From positions 1-64,000 of the forward strand of contig JABVXV010000114.1 in assembly GCA_013365325.1 (NCBI GenBank): a DNA stretch of 64,000 bases, written 5' to 3'. The notes below the pieces were generated by a model, which saw nothing but the letters and a program-made list of their open reading frames with translations, was not told the DNA's origin and searched no databases. The position numbers and the translations under genes are program-made. Below, piece after piece: positions 16,510 to 30,952 of this stretch (position 1 is its first letter; each line of letters starts with the position of its first letter). The DNA comes from Dipetalonema caudispina (taxonomy: Eukaryota; Nematoda; Chromadorea; Rhabditida; Onchocercidae).

Positions 16510-19500
16510 TTGGATTTTGTCTAAACGCGATCTGTTTCTATTTTCTAATTTTGATTTACTGATAGAACAGGTCAATAGTTCAGAATTTAGGATTTCTATG
16601 CTAGCGTATAAGTGGATGGAAACGTGTAGTTTACGAGATCTTTTGATTGTTAAAATTGGATTTACTAGGTAAAAAATAATTAATGAGTGCGTTATACAAT
16701 GCCTATTAATAGATGTTTATCAACCGTACTGCTTAGAGTTCAAATTAAATTCTTACCTGTCATGAATGATGTCTTAAATAATGAATACCTCACCTACATC
16801 TTGCATAAAGGAATGATTGAACATAGGCATATGTTGCTAATTTTTTTGAACCGCCAATAAAATATGCCAGATTAGCAAACTATCCGAAACTTTGCTGGTT
16901 AAGTCGTCTACAGGAAATATCGCTTTAATGAAGCAGAGAACCGTCGAAATGTTAAAATTTTATTGGATATAGTTTCTTTTGATTCAATTTAATATTTTGA
17001 ATTGGAACTTTAAAATATTTTAGAATTTCGATAGAAATACGAAGAAAGTGAAAGAGTGAAGGAAGCTAGAAAATGAATGACAGAATAGTAGCTTAGATGG
17101 ATAGAGGAAAGCAAAGGAAATAGGCAAATTGATGTTTGACGAGTTTATTTGATTTGATATTGAGCTAAAATGAATGGAATCAATCTCATTTTATTGATTA
17201 TCCAAATTAGGCCAATTTGCATTTAACTTCTTCACCTTATCCATTCCTGTCCTATTTGCGTAAAGTATTTCCGCCGTGTGCAGCAGCATAGCATCAACCT
17301 TTGTGATTTCTATTTCATTCATTCATTTTGTTTAAAATTTACTTTAACAAATTGTTTCAGTGTTGCAATTTGCTCGCCCGAATTTGCTTTTTTCCAAAAC
17401 AGAAATTTGTTCATTTGTTCATTTAGTGTCATATTTATCAGCCTTCTTTAATGATGAAATATTTATCTTGGCTTTCTTTACTTATACTTATTATGTTTAG
17501 CGTAAGAAAAGTTAATACCTAATAAATTTGATGAGTTAGGTATCTTTCAATTATACAAATGTTAAAGGACATTCTTTGAAATTCGAAAATTTTACGATGA
17601 AATACTTGGTTATTAAAATAACCATCAAATTTTGGCTGTTAAATTTTTCGGAAAACTTTATGTTTATAAAATAATTTCTGCTATCTCAATAAATGACTGC
17701 TTTTTATTTCTTTGATCACCTGCAACCACCTAATCTTCACTTCTGTTTTTGTGCGACGAAGACTAAAATCGATTAGCGAAACCAAAGAATTAATAATAAT
17801 AAATGAGATTACTATCCTCCTATAAATATTCCGTATTGTTTATGTCAGATTCAATCATATCATTCCTACATGTAACGTTGATGTTGCAAATTTAATTGCC
17901 AATGACCATTAATTATTGCAATAGTGTGCACTATCTTTTAATGAGAGAAAACCGGAAACTATTAAAGTTAGAAGAAGTATATCCTTTTTTCTTGATTCCC
18001 TTGAATTGACAAACTGAGGTCAGGACTACTTAGCTATTGAATCGCGTTGTTGATTTGTCCATCTATTACCTTCTGCGGTAATATTCTCTTACCATTGATG
18101 CTTCATCAATGCATACCTTTTCCTTTGATGAATCGATACACCGTCATTCAAAAACCATGTAATCTTCAATTTAAATGATTAAGTGTTTAATTTTTAAATC
18201 CAAGTCCTTTAATTTATTTCTATTTTGTGCAACAAAAATATGTCTTTCGTTTCAAATCAAAAAATTTACACCAACCATTGAATTCTAAATAAGCCCTGTG
18301 GGCAGGTAATCAAATAGGTAAAATAAACAATAAAAGCTGCCAGGTTGCAAGATAATTATCACTCTATTACTATTTTTTCCATTTTTTTTTTTTTTTTTCG
18401 AAATGTAATTCGATATGTCTATTTTCGGTACAATTCTAAAATTGACGATAATTTTTTATTTCTCCATTTTTTTCTTTTTTTTTTTTTTTGAAAAGAAATT
18501 TTGCTGCAACACAATTTTGTCAGTCCAATTAAACTTTATATAAACGTTTTTGCCATTCATGCGGCAATTATAATATCAGTAAAACGAGGCTCCATTAGTG
18601 TCGTTCGTCAAATTCTGAAAAAGGAGAAAAAAAAGGAAAGTACCTCTCTAATTAAGTTTATTATATCGATAAGGCCGATGATTGAATGGTTGTTAACGAA
18701 TTGCCTGTTGACACCACTCGTCTTCATCCATTTATAAATTTTTTCAAGGGACTTTGTGATATGGGAAAGGAAGAAGAGTAATTGGGATAGATGACAGATA
18801 TAAAAATCAGCAGCTTATCACTATTATAGTACTGTTCAAAATTTCCATCAGTAATTGGAATGTTTAGGAGTCGTTTGTCACTTTCCTCTTTTTCGTTGGG
18901 TATCATTATTTTGGATCATGATGAGCGACATCGCTGTTGTTATTACTATGATAATTATCGTTATTATTACCCAATCCTTACCCCTCTTATTATTATAGTA
19001 TATGCTGTTATCACCGGGATACTTTCCATATAACTTTGTTTATAAAAATAGTTTCGATGATAGGGATAGCATTTGAAAATGCAAATCCATTTGGTGAAGG
19101 CAAATGGAACATGAATAGTTATAATATTATAAAATCATTCACTTTATGTTTGCTTGAAAGATATAGCGTTTGTTGAAGCTATAAATCAAATAATATTTAA
19201 AAAACATAATCATAATATTTTAATGGATCTTTGGATGATGCCTTCCACAATATATTCCTTCCATATGCGCCATTTGATTTAATGTTTGCTGTCATCCAAG
19301 CAGCCCAAGTCATGCTAATAATTCCTTCTTTCATTTTTGCCATTCAGAACACCTACGTAAAAAGTAATTTTTCTAATGGCTTGCAAAAAAATTACAGCAA
19401 TTAATTATCTCCTATTTCCATGAAAATTTTCATTATAAATAAAAAGCCGGAAGTCATCGTACCACAATTTTAAAGGTTTCTTACATGCTACTATATCATA

Positions 19501-20053
19501 TGTATATTTATTAATTCCTCATATTCCCTCCAATTTTCCATTTTTTAGAATAATTTTCTGCCTGTATTTAAACGTATAGTTCAATGAAATTGCAATAATT
19601 CTCTTAAGCTGCTGATTTTAACTGAAAACTTCCAGTATTATCGCTTGCAAGTTTAATTTACGTGTACGTATTTTGAGCGCAAAAATAGTGTACAGAGATT
19701 TTATTCAAAAAAATAGAGTACACCATCATCACCAAATAATATTCACATTGTTTTTCAGGTATTTTGCATATCGATTTGATTTGTCGTGAACTTATTGTTG
19801 TTTGATTGGCCGCTTCTTTGTTATGTCATTTCAAGAAAGTACTTATCAGTCATGAAATGGATTAAAATTATCAAAGCTAATACGTTAACGTGCCATATTG
19901 TTTATGCAAAAGTGTTCCAGAAAAAAGTTGACAACACTAACGTTAATTTTTCAATAAAATTCTTTTTGATTTATTCATGAATTTTTCTCTTATCTTAACA
20001 GGGCTTAATAGATGAAGAAATTAAAGATGAGAAGTAATTATTTCTCTTTGCTT

Positions 20054-20186
20054 CTATTTCTCATACAATAATTCCGCATTGCTGGTATCTTCTCCTCTAA
20101 CAGGAATAAACAAATATCGGATAGTTTTTCTTTTTAATTCATTTAACAGATCTTCACCTACATTATTGATCCAATTTTCTCTTCCT
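20054..20186 (-). CDS. Terminal exon of an unrecognised minus-strand gene
   Basis: The exon starts at 20186, right after an excellent acceptor (GTGTTTTTTCAG), and is entered in phase 2. It reads 43 residues to TAG at 20056-20054. The peptide is hydrophilic and looks coding (ENWINNVGEDLLNELKRK, then IRYLFIPVRGEDTSN and a NAELLYEK end). The frame stays open further upstream to about 20299, but the acceptor makes that part likely intron. Upstream exons were not assigned; a second acceptor (CACCCTTCAG) lies at about 20245-20255. No domain was recognised. Confidence 0.38.
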
Positions 20187-21648
20187 CTGAAAAAACACGG
20201 GGAAGATAGTGAAGATCTGTATCGATTATTTCTGATTTCGAATTTCTGAAGGGTGACAAATAAAATGTTACTGAAAACATTAGTTGTATATGCTTTCAAC
20301 CATCACATCTATAATCTCATTTTGTTCTTGAAATTTTTGAAATAGTTCTATGTATGTATTGGCTTCAGTTCATTTTCTAAAGCGATTAGTACATTGAAAC
20401 GACAATAATTAAATTATTTTCAATTTTTACTCCTCATTCAAAGAACTTCAAGATCAGTCCTTTAATTTTGATACAAAATTTCTATAAAATTAACTTTAAT
20501 TGTTGCTTCTTCAGCGTTCTAACATAAATATTTAAAAATTTTTTTAACTCATTTAGTTTGACCTCTACTGTAGATGTGTTTTTAGTGTACCATCAGTATA
20601 AATATATTTAGTGATTTCCAATTCCTTACGTTATTTCTTCTGGGAATTGGTGTTCATGCCAATATCGATAGTGGTAGTTTATGAAGAGTTGTCAGTTTCA
20701 TTTTGAATATCTAAGAATTAATGATAAATATTACGACAAGTCTGTAGGTATTTAACCGACACCAATAATCACCGATATATCCTGCGCTTCCTTTTCTTAC
20801 TTAAACTAAAAGATAGAGACTTAAGATCTCGATTTTTTTCATGGATAACGAACAATTTAATATGACTGCGGTTCGAGAAAAACTAAACTTCAATTTGTTT
20901 TTTGATTTCCTTTCAGTAAAGACCATTTAAATGATTACTGTATGAGAGAATGAGAATATTTGGCATAAGTGTGTTATAAGTCTGTTAATCAATAAAAGTA
21001 GATAATATAACGAAATATGGTTAAATTGAAACTGTCAAATTGCTTAATTACTAATCTAAAAACAATGTCAAATTATCGCTGTCATTATTTGATACGAATT
21101 AGGGTTCAATCGTTTGAATTGCCTACTTAAATTAAAGCTTTCGATTAGAAATGATCACTGTTATTAATACGAATCTATTCAGTATAATTCAATGTTGTTT
21201 CTGCTATAGCTAAATGCTGGGTTGAACTATTAGTATGACATTCAGTCTGCATTTCATTCTCAATTGGAAATTTGAAGTTAAGTTTGAACTATTGCTTATG
21301 GTCCCAAAGAATTCTCTCTTCTTTAAATTCCTGTTATGTTGCAGAAATCGGCATATAATATCTGAAGTTTAAAAGTTATCATTGATTGGCTCGAAATCAG
21401 TTAATATTTCGGTGGCGGTATCATTTGGCGCACACTTACGTTTTGATTTTATTATCTGTAGGCAGCCAACTTTGAATTAACCTGTGCCCTAAGACCAAAT
21501 ATATTTCCAAGAGTATTGGTTGTCACCTAAATTTGCTACGCCCCACTTAAGCTAAATATTGAAGCAGTTAGAAGTGTAATTAGCTGTCGTTCTCCTCACC
21601 AGCAACCTTACCAAACCCGGCGAATATACACAATTATATCGTCAGGGC
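20187..21648. other. No supported gene
   Basis: Probably spacer or introns of the gene ending at 20054. No exon could be chosen. Confidence 0.4.
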
Positions 21649-21918
21649 TTAGATTAAAATTCTTCTTGCTTCTTCTTCCCTCTCACTCTCCAAAATTTCA
21701 TTTTGTGATGCTTTTATGAAACACAATTGTTGGCTCTTAGTTTTGGCTTCAATATGACACGAATTGTAACAGTTAAATTTAGCACACGGTGATCTGTCTG
21801 GCAATTTTTGTTTTATTCCGATCACTAGAAAGGAGCTAGAGTTAACGGTTCGAGAGCGCTGATTATCTCGTTTATGATCAGTTGAGCAGTAGACCAGTTT
21901 TTGATCAATGGACAACAA
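21649..21918 (-). CDS. Possible terminal exon, Cys-containing and Glu/Arg-rich end
   Basis: A minus-strand frame of about 89 codons ends at TAA 21651-21649. An acceptor TAGCTCCTTTCTAG near 21827 could open the last 58 codons in phase 1. That part has four Cys in CAKFNCYNSCH and a later LCF, and ends in a charged helix (ESEREEEARRILI). The codon shown at the top of the frame is TTG, so 21918 is not a real start. No family was recognised, and chance is a serious alternative. Confidence 0.25.
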   Translation of the reverse strand: MLSIDQKLVYCSTDHKRDNQRSRTVNSSSFLVIGIKQKLPDRSPCAKFNCYNSCHIEAKTKSQQLCFIKASQNEILESEREEEARRILI

Positions 21919-24900
21919 TCGACTTCATATTCGAGAATTACGAGTTCGCAAATCTAGGATGGACATCATAAATACACTGAAAGTGCGACATTAAAATTCT
22001 CATGATTTCAAAAATCTCTGCGATTTTCTCTTGTTGAAAACTCGTACTTTTAGATGCTAAAATGCAAATTCAAATAATGTGGGAAGTATGTAATGATAAT
22101 TTCCAAGTGACTACAATATAATTGGAAGATCATCAATTTGGCGATTAATGAGGCTAGATTAGTTACAATTAATTCACCAATTCAAACAAATTTTATAAAA
22201 ATTTGCTATCTGTAATGCGATGCAGTTTTACACTGTTCATAGTTGCATATAGCCTGAATGAAATAGCAGAAAACCGGAACGAGTACAAATCCCTTGTCTA
22301 CCTAATTACAAGTTTCAATCTCGGGAAATTCTCCAAAATCCACAACTGTGATGCACTCATTGAATTGATAATATTTTCCAGGAGATTGCTGTCGCTATCG
22401 AGTCCTGTAATCTACAAAATTACCCATTCCAGGTTAGTAGTATTAAATTTAATTGAGTAAGCAAGATATTTGGGCTTATCCTCCAATTAATGCAGTGTAT
22501 CAGAAATACGTATGATGCGCCTGGATGACATTTATCCATCCATCGATTGATGTTTTGTGCGATTTAGATTTTGTCTCAAGATAAAATTTTCAACAAACGT
22601 CATTGACTACCTTAATTGATCGTAGGCTTCTTAAAACAAATTGGGCTTAAAACGATCCCCAATTTCGAATCTCACTCTTGGTTTTAATTAAATTAACCAG
22701 AATTAAAGAGAAGAAATTCCTGTTTTCTTCCATCTATCATACATTTAAAAATCTCTATCATATGGATGGCATTCTTAGCATAATTTGACTACTGAACAAA
22801 TTAACGGATCTATGGGACATTTAGATCGGGGCTCCTCCTTCCGCATCAATTATTTATTGAATATATTCTCTATTGACTTGCCCATCCCACCGGTCGATTT
22901 GATGGGGAATGTGTTTTATCTTCATTCATACAACCCAGCGATTTCCGATTCAAAAACATGCCCAAGTTAGGTCATTTCCGGCTGATAGCTATCCACGGCT
23001 ACTACATTTCTTAATTATTAATAAATAATCTACAAAATTAACGTTACCACTTGTTATTTTTTTGTTAATCACAAAAACGGATAAAAGGCTGTCTTTGTAA
23101 TAAAATTCCGAGGAAATATGGATGACAATGTTATGGTTGAAAATAAGTGTTACTGAACTAAGAAATTACATCTAGGTAGTAATCGGCCCCTTCAAAATTT
23201 GTTCTTTTAAAAATTGTGGGTTACATCTCAAATTAGAAGTAGAAATTTAGGGATGACGCAGATGTTACCATCAGTTTTAATTATTTTTGGTGAGGAAGTA
23301 AAACGTCTTGTCTCATTTTTGCTCTGCAATTCAATCAGTTTATTATATTATACCTCCATTTAACCTATTACTTCTGTTTAATTTCGTAGGTTTCATGCTC
23401 TCATGGCACAATTCAGTTCAGTTTCATATTACACAGTTCCATTTCTTGTGTTCTAACTTGATTTCTTTAATTTCGACTAATTTCGTCAAAGCATTCTTTT
23501 CTCAAACTTTATCATGACTTGAAATTGAATTGGACTTTAAATTTTGTAATGGTATTTAATTTAGTATCACTATGAACATATTTAAGTTTTGTCTCTTTTT
23601 TTGCATGTTCTTATACAAAAGTATCTTATGTGAATTGCAGTTTTCAAATTAGGCTCCAAGGAGTGATTTTTTCAGAAACATTTGGTGGGCTGTGCAATCG
23701 ATTGATCTGATTGATCTTTCTTTCCTTTTCGTGAACACCTTATCTCTCCTTGGCTAACGCTATTATTGTATTTTAGCAGAAAAAATTTTCTTTTGTCATC
23801 TATCAAATAACCTGATAAATCAATGAATTTTTTATAGAGTTTATTGAAACATGCATTTGCACATGCATGCATGTGCCTATATCTCTGCGTGAGTAGGTGC
23901 ATGCACTGATCCGTCCGCGAAGCAGCTGATTAAATAAGAATTTATTAAAACGAAAAAAAAAAATGGAACTATATATATATATTTGTTTAGTGGGATGAAT
24001 TCTTATCCTTCACGTTCATCGTTTTGATTTATTATTATATTTGTGGAAATGATGAAATTTGCACTTCTCAAATAAAATAAACGCAGTTGCTTATGAATGT
24101 TTTACTTAAAGCACGAATAGTTGTCCCCTCATTTAAATATTTCAAATTTGGAAGGATGCCGCCAAATATCTCAAATGTTTCAAAGAAAAACTGCCGTTTC
24201 TTTTCCATAATTTAATTTTTTGCTACCATTTTATTAGTATCCATTTGCTTAAAAGATAAGCTATATTTTTCACGAACAAAAAGTCTTTCTCGTGTATTCA
24301 TTTAATCAATCAAATGACCAATTAGTCAATCGTCCAACTATACAACTGTCTTAATCCAAATTTGCATTTCAATTTGATTGTTGTAGATCTATGTAAAGAT
24401 TAATATGACAATGTTGAAGATTTTGGTGACGAAAAAATCTGAATATGTTTCTTTGACAGTACAAAATTTTGAATTGCTGCAAAAGAATATAGGTGGAGAT
24501 TAATCAGCTAATCATAACTTCTACACTTGAATGTTTAATTATGAACTATGAAGTATTTTGATTTCTTTTAATGGTTTTAAATGATCACAACAAAAAGAAT
24601 TATTCATCTTCAAAAGATACCATTAGTTTTTGGACATGTTTTCAAGTAATTCTGTGCAAAATTTTCTCATAATTATCGATTCTATGCATTATCCACTATG
24701 GATAATTATTCAATCTCTCACCAATTAGAAGATTCAAAGTTACAGAGCAATAATTCAGTATTTAATAATAGCTCGTGTCGTTTACTTAATATCGGCGATG
24801 TTATCCCCTTTCATCAGAACGGATTATGTGATCCGAATTGCTATGACCTTTGAACTTTTCCTCTGACTAACAATTGTCATTTGCGAAAAACACTTGCCAT

Positions 24901-27900
24901 ATAGATGTTGTCGTTGTATCATAAATCTTTAGCAACTCATGCACCCTCTCTCTCCCACCTTTCGTTTCTTTTTAGATATTTAAATGATATAAGAATTGAT
25001 GGAGGTTAGTGGTGAAAGAAATTATTGGAATTCAAGCAAAATTTCAAATTTTCATATCAGTTTTGATTTTCGAAACTTGTCGTTCGGATTTTCTGGAAAA
25101 AAGAATGCTATTTGGTTAGATTAACCGGGTAGGCAGGCATTTCATAATTTCGTCAGCATGGTACTTCGTCGTTAAAGAATAAAGTATTTTGAACCATTTT
25201 TCCCTTTATTTCTAGCTGAGGAAGTAAGGCGATAAATTGCAACGATCAAAATGGAATGTGGAAATACGATAAAATTAGAGAACGAATTAATGAAACTACC
25301 TATCCTGGTCATTGAGTATTAAAACTTTGATAGGTAGATGTATAAACAGTCTTCTTGTATCGAATGTTAAAAGAGAGGAATTTACTGGGAAATACACCTT
25401 ACTAGAAGCAATTCTTAAGCTAAATTTATTCCTTTCTACGGTAATCTGTCGTGATTGTGATTGATCCCTTAATTCATCCCTCCACCCGTCCTTCATTCTC
25501 TCTCCTTTCTATCCTTTCATAATATCTAATCAGTTAATCCTTTCCTTCCCGATCAGAGCAGACATCTTCTTCTAGTTAGTTTCGAAGTAGCCTTTTAGTT
25601 CAGGATCATTTCTTCTGTATCGCCTCTCTTCACTATCTCGACGGTATGGGTGGGTGCTGGCAGGTCCGAGAAAACCTGTTGCGTGATACAGACAGCTGAT
25701 TCGATCTCATTTCATTTCTTCTCTCTTTTTCCCCGCCCGCCTCTCGACCCCTCGGATCTCTTCAATTATCGTAATTTACGTCAGCTACTATGCTATGGTA
25801 ATGTTGAGGAAGTACATTTCATTCCTCTCCTCTCAATTCAATTCAATTCAATGTCATTTAATTCACTTCACTCATGCATTTTCTCCAACAAATATTAATT
25901 GTTCCATTTCGACTACTGTTTATTTAGAGAGGAAATTGTAGCAAATTACTGTAATGCGTAATCTGTTTTGTTTTAATTTTGTAATCTGTTAACTTCAATA
26001 TTGCTTCTTCAACGAAGAAAGAATAATATAAAATGGATGAATAAGTCATAAGGGTAATTGAGCCAAAATTTACATTTGAGAAAAGTGATACGAATAAATT
26101 GTGAGGATGAAAAGTTATCAGTACGGAAATGGTGGATAAGTAATTTCAGTTAACAATTAAAAGGTTTATTTGAACTTTGACTATAATATAAATAGATGTA
26201 AATGTTGTCGGTTACTACTCTAAAGTTATTTAGTGTTAATTAATTTTCATTTAGTTATTCATATACTGAATACTGCATAGGCATCATACGTCTAACGAAA
26301 TAAGCCTATCAATTTTCGGTAGAACTGTTCTCGAACAGCTTGGAACTAATATATTCTTTTTTTTACTAATGACAAAATGGCACTGATCATCTTCCATAGG
26401 TTATTTTTTTTTTTTTTTTTTGCTCACTTTCCGGAATATATTTCTCAATTGCTTCAAAATTTCCTGACATTTGTTGATGATTAAATAAATCGATAAAACA
26501 GAAACATCATTATTCCTATCAATCAATATCATTATCACCTGATCAACATCATTTATTGTGATTATTGCTGCTGTTATAAAATTGATATTCCAAATGTTAT
26601 TTACGTTAGCAGCATATAATAATGCGTCAACGACTAATGTCAGTGTCAAGTTCCAACAACGAGCAATCGTAAACTTGACTGATATTGGTTTCAGGTTACA
26701 TGCAAGAAGGTAGTATGACATTTCAGTGTCTGCTATGAAATAGGTCTAGTATCATGGATATGTTTAGCATTTATTTGATAAGTAATAAATGGTGAAATTC
26801 TTCTGAGTTGTATTTGCTAGAAGGCCTTACTGGTTCAAACGAGATATCTTGAATTGAAGAATGTTGAGTGATGTTTTGGGTTCGTTGAACTGTTTGTTGT
26901 TTTGAATCTTGGATAAATGGTTATTATCCGTTGTTCCTTTACCTGTCTTTTGCCTTGAAGTGTATTTCGCAATAACGGTTCAATTTTCTGGCTAATTAAT
27001 TTTTCGAAATTAATCCTATGGTTTGACAATTTGGGTCATCCGATGGTCATTAGTACCACTCATCATTGCAATTTATTCACAATCATCCTCATCAGTCTCA
27101 TCATTATTATCCGTTTCCTTGCTCCAATCCGAACATCTTTTTTCACTTTTTATTACCATTGTTCGAGATAGAAAAACGCGCATTCGATATTCTGTCTATA
27201 TCAGATAGGTCAGTAATAATTTTCCTCTATATTTTGATCAGTTTCAGAATTTCGAAACTTTAAAAACTTTAAAGTTCATGTGATCCTATACATTTGTTTT
27301 CAATGTTTATTGAGTTAACACGATTCATTCTTTAAAATACTCTAATTGAATCATGTGACCTTGAGAGTTAAAAGGTATCTAGCAAGCTCATTCTTTGCAA
27401 AAATTCTGACTACTCAGTGCAGTTCGATTTGAATGTTTAGAATTTCAAAATATCAAAACTGAGAGATCTTCTACGTTTCCTTAGTTAATATGATATGAAA
27501 ATAAGTTTAAATTCCAACTGTAAATCGGCATTTTAGCTTTCGATCTGTGAAAGTTTGAAAAGAATTCCATCCAACTATTTTATGGTTGCTAAGAAAGAAG
27601 AGAAACAATGATGGCCATTAAGTGGTTGTCATTGGAAGTGAGGAAGGTTATTAGCGGTGTGTCCACTTTATGTGGCCTCTTGAAAAGGAGGAAAAGGCGG
27701 GCGATAATGACTTGTTCATGGGCAAAAAGTAATTAACATTGGTAATAATTTCGTTTTTTCGAAGGCCACTTCACATCGATTACTCTTTACCTGAAGTAAC
27801 TCGAAAATCCTTGATGTAAGCGCCACCAAGCGCGCATTGGCGCAGGCCAATAAACGAAATATTACCTATCGAAATTCCCACCCAATAGATGTTTTATATC

Positions 27901-30900
27901 ATTTCGTCAACTTTGTTAAATTATAGATAACGCAAACTTTCAACGTAATGGCGCTCTTTGATGCAAATTTTCAACCGCCAAAATTTGTTTTTAAGGTGAG
28001 ATTTTCACCACTGCTAATAGTGTAATTATCGCTAAGGATACTGTTATGGTTTCTTGGCTCCGGAGTTGTATTTGAAGTTAAGGAATTTACCTTCTGATAG
28101 ACAAATTAGGGATAGCATCATTGCTAAAGCTTTTGATTACTCTGCTTACAACTTATTCCACTTACTCTGATTAGTTCGAAATCTCATGTGGTTCAAGCCA
28201 AAAGGAATAGTTTATTTTGAAGGACGACATGCTGCTTAAACCTGTCATTTTATAAAAATTGCTGCTTTTATTTGGCTCATTTTGGATATTTCTTTGCCTA
28301 CCTCCCCCGCTCTTCCACTCTCCTGAAATTGTTCGACCCAATTATTATTGGTAGCTATACACCTTGCGGACAATAAATATGTATCAAACAATTTGAGAAT
28401 GAAGTGTGTATGTCGTTTGTTAGGAAATTGTGAAAAGAAATAAGACTTGCTTGAGCATAGGTCCCTTTAAACGGCTACTTGGACTAGCGATTGTGGCAAA
28501 TCAATCAGCAACGAAATTTTCATTATTTCGACAGGAATATACCTCTGAACTATTTGCCAAATGCATCATACTATATCCCATGTCCTGTCGGCAGCAATCA
28601 TCACTTAGCAGTAAATTGCATTTAAAGGGGTTTTAAGGCCTTCCTCACTCCTTAGGCTGCTCTCCGACAGAAAAGTCTGTTTTTCATCTGTATTTCTTGG
28701 CTCTAAGGGTTTGCTAGTGAGTTAAGCACATTATCATTAGGAGAACCAACCAATATTTAGGAGCAATTTAGAGCGGGAGATGACAGTAAGGCCAACGCTT
28801 TGTGATTGAATGCTTTTGGACATTTTACAAAGATTAATGGCAAACAATAACTTTGTTTTGCATTTTGCCTTAAGGCGATCTAAATCATAATTCAAACTAT
28901 TTACTTTCTTCTGCTATCGTTAATGGGCCAATACCCCAATGCAATTACTTTCCCATTCTTTTCTTTAAAAGGCCTGAACTGAGAATGCGCCAAATGTTTA
29001 GGTATGTCATGCAGTATTTCCATTAAAATGCAGAATATGCCAACTTTGCTGATCCGAACATGTCCATGGTACTTCTCTTTTGTTTCATGGATATAGCCAG
29101 GTCAGTCTACTTCATGGTACTTATTTATGCTACATAGGCAAATATTTCAAGTGAAATATTTTGAAGCGTAAGTTCGACAAGTAGTAGGGCTTAACCAAAA
29201 TTTCTGACTATCACAAAACTTGTAATACTTTTTCAAAATTTGAAAAAAAATAAAAGATGAAGGATCGCATCATTCAACCCAACCTATCGACAGTATTGAT
29301 GGAAAAGTATGAAAGTGGACAGAGAAAATCTTAGATTTAGAAGATTTAGAAAAATAGTTCCCGATATCTTCTAGAAAGCATTTGGAGAAAATGCGGAACT
29401 CGAGCTTTAATTATCATGTTTCTTCTTCATTTTGAATATGGTTCAATTTGTTTCAAAATTACTTTCTTCTTCTGTCTCTGTGCATAAAGACTGAAGACAA
29501 ACCCAAATAATAACAGTAACATTCAGATCGGAAAATTTGCTTATAACTAAAGAATGATATTTTTGTTATATCAAAATGAACAGATTTTTTTTAACGTTCT
29601 CTTCTTGCTTTTACCTCTCCATCCTTCATTTTTCTACGCATTCCATCTTAGAATAAATATGATTCGGGCAGAAATGGAAGTTTCGGCGCAGTGTCTAATA
29701 ATTTTGTTTCTACTTCAACAAAATTAATAAATAATAATTCTACAAACCATTTTTACTAAAATGGATCAAACAACAAAAGGAGGAAAAAGGAAGAACATTT
29801 AAGTGCTAACATTTTCAAAGATTTTTTTTTGACCCTCAATTTTTCTTCCATTTGCAACTTTACGACAGATTGTTTAAATGAAAGTTAATTTTGAAAGTTC
29901 TGAGAAAATACCATCAGTGTTAGACGTATATTGAATACGTTAATAGTTTTGGAAATAAGACAATTATATAAAAAAGGAAAAACTATTAGGTAACGGTCTA
30001 AAATGAAAAGTCAGAGTTGAAATTAAGTAATCTAACAGGGATAGATGTAGCTTAGCTTTTCAGCCTTGTTTATCACAAGATATTGAAAATTCTAATTGAA
30101 CTTAAAGTTTCGATACTTTATTTCTGTCCAACTTTACGTTGAAATTCCGAACATTGTTATTCCTTCTTGCTTATCATTTTCAGCATTTTTAAGCTATGCT
30201 TCTTTTCCCGAGACTGTAATCTATTCTTTTTTCCATGGAGTATAACCAATGAAAACAACATTGCAGAGAAAGGTAAATATCTGTTGGACAATGAAAATAT
30301 GGCCGTGTGGTGTTGTTGCATGATACGATTAACTGTCAACCAATCACTAATGATATGTTATAGTTGAAGGGAAACTATAATCTGATTATTAACAATCATT
30401 TCTATTTAATAAGGGATTCCAAAAGATTCACGGATTGTGGTTATATTGCTACCTATGGTTGCAGCAGGGTTGAGTGTTTTGAATTCATTTATAATGTCTA
30501 GCAACGAGCAATAACATCATTAGCCTGATTAATGAGCTAAATTGTAGTGAGTGGTTAATTAGTCACATATATACCTGTGTGAGAGAAGAGAAGGGAAAGA
30601 GAATTGGTTGCTTGATGAGGGATGGGATAAGGATTATGTTTTGCTTAGTGGGACAGGTTGCTATGACATTTTAATACTTGTCGTCGTACCAAATTCTAAT
30701 CCAAATCTTAGTTTAGCAATGTCTTCTCGCAATCTGTCTTGTTGTCCTTTTCAATTTTTAATTTGGAAACCTTTCTAATCATTTCGTTTTAAGGTAAGTG
30801 CTGGAGAAGAAACAAAATATTTGCTTCCATTTTCGGTTCCAAGTCAATTTCTGAGAATATGAAATAATTTAAAATTTCATCTTTCCAACATTTTCAATAG

Positions 30901-30905
30901 AAACT

Positions 30906-30906
<1 letters not shown>

Positions 30907-30950
<44 letters not shown>
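30907..30950. repeat. (CA)22 microsatellite
   Basis: Uninterrupted CA dinucleotides. Confidence 0.97.

Positions 30951-30952
<2 letters not shown>

Larger units (their letters stand above)
9998..20053. other. Long gene-poor stretch with microsatellites
   Basis: About 10 kb with no supported gene. The open frames at 11849-12196 (plus, 115 codons) and 12327-12698 (plus) are about the longest expected by chance for this base composition. The frame at 10583-10846 contains Cys and a hydrophobic stretch but lacks an ATG. Simple repeats inside it are listed separately. Confidence 0.5.
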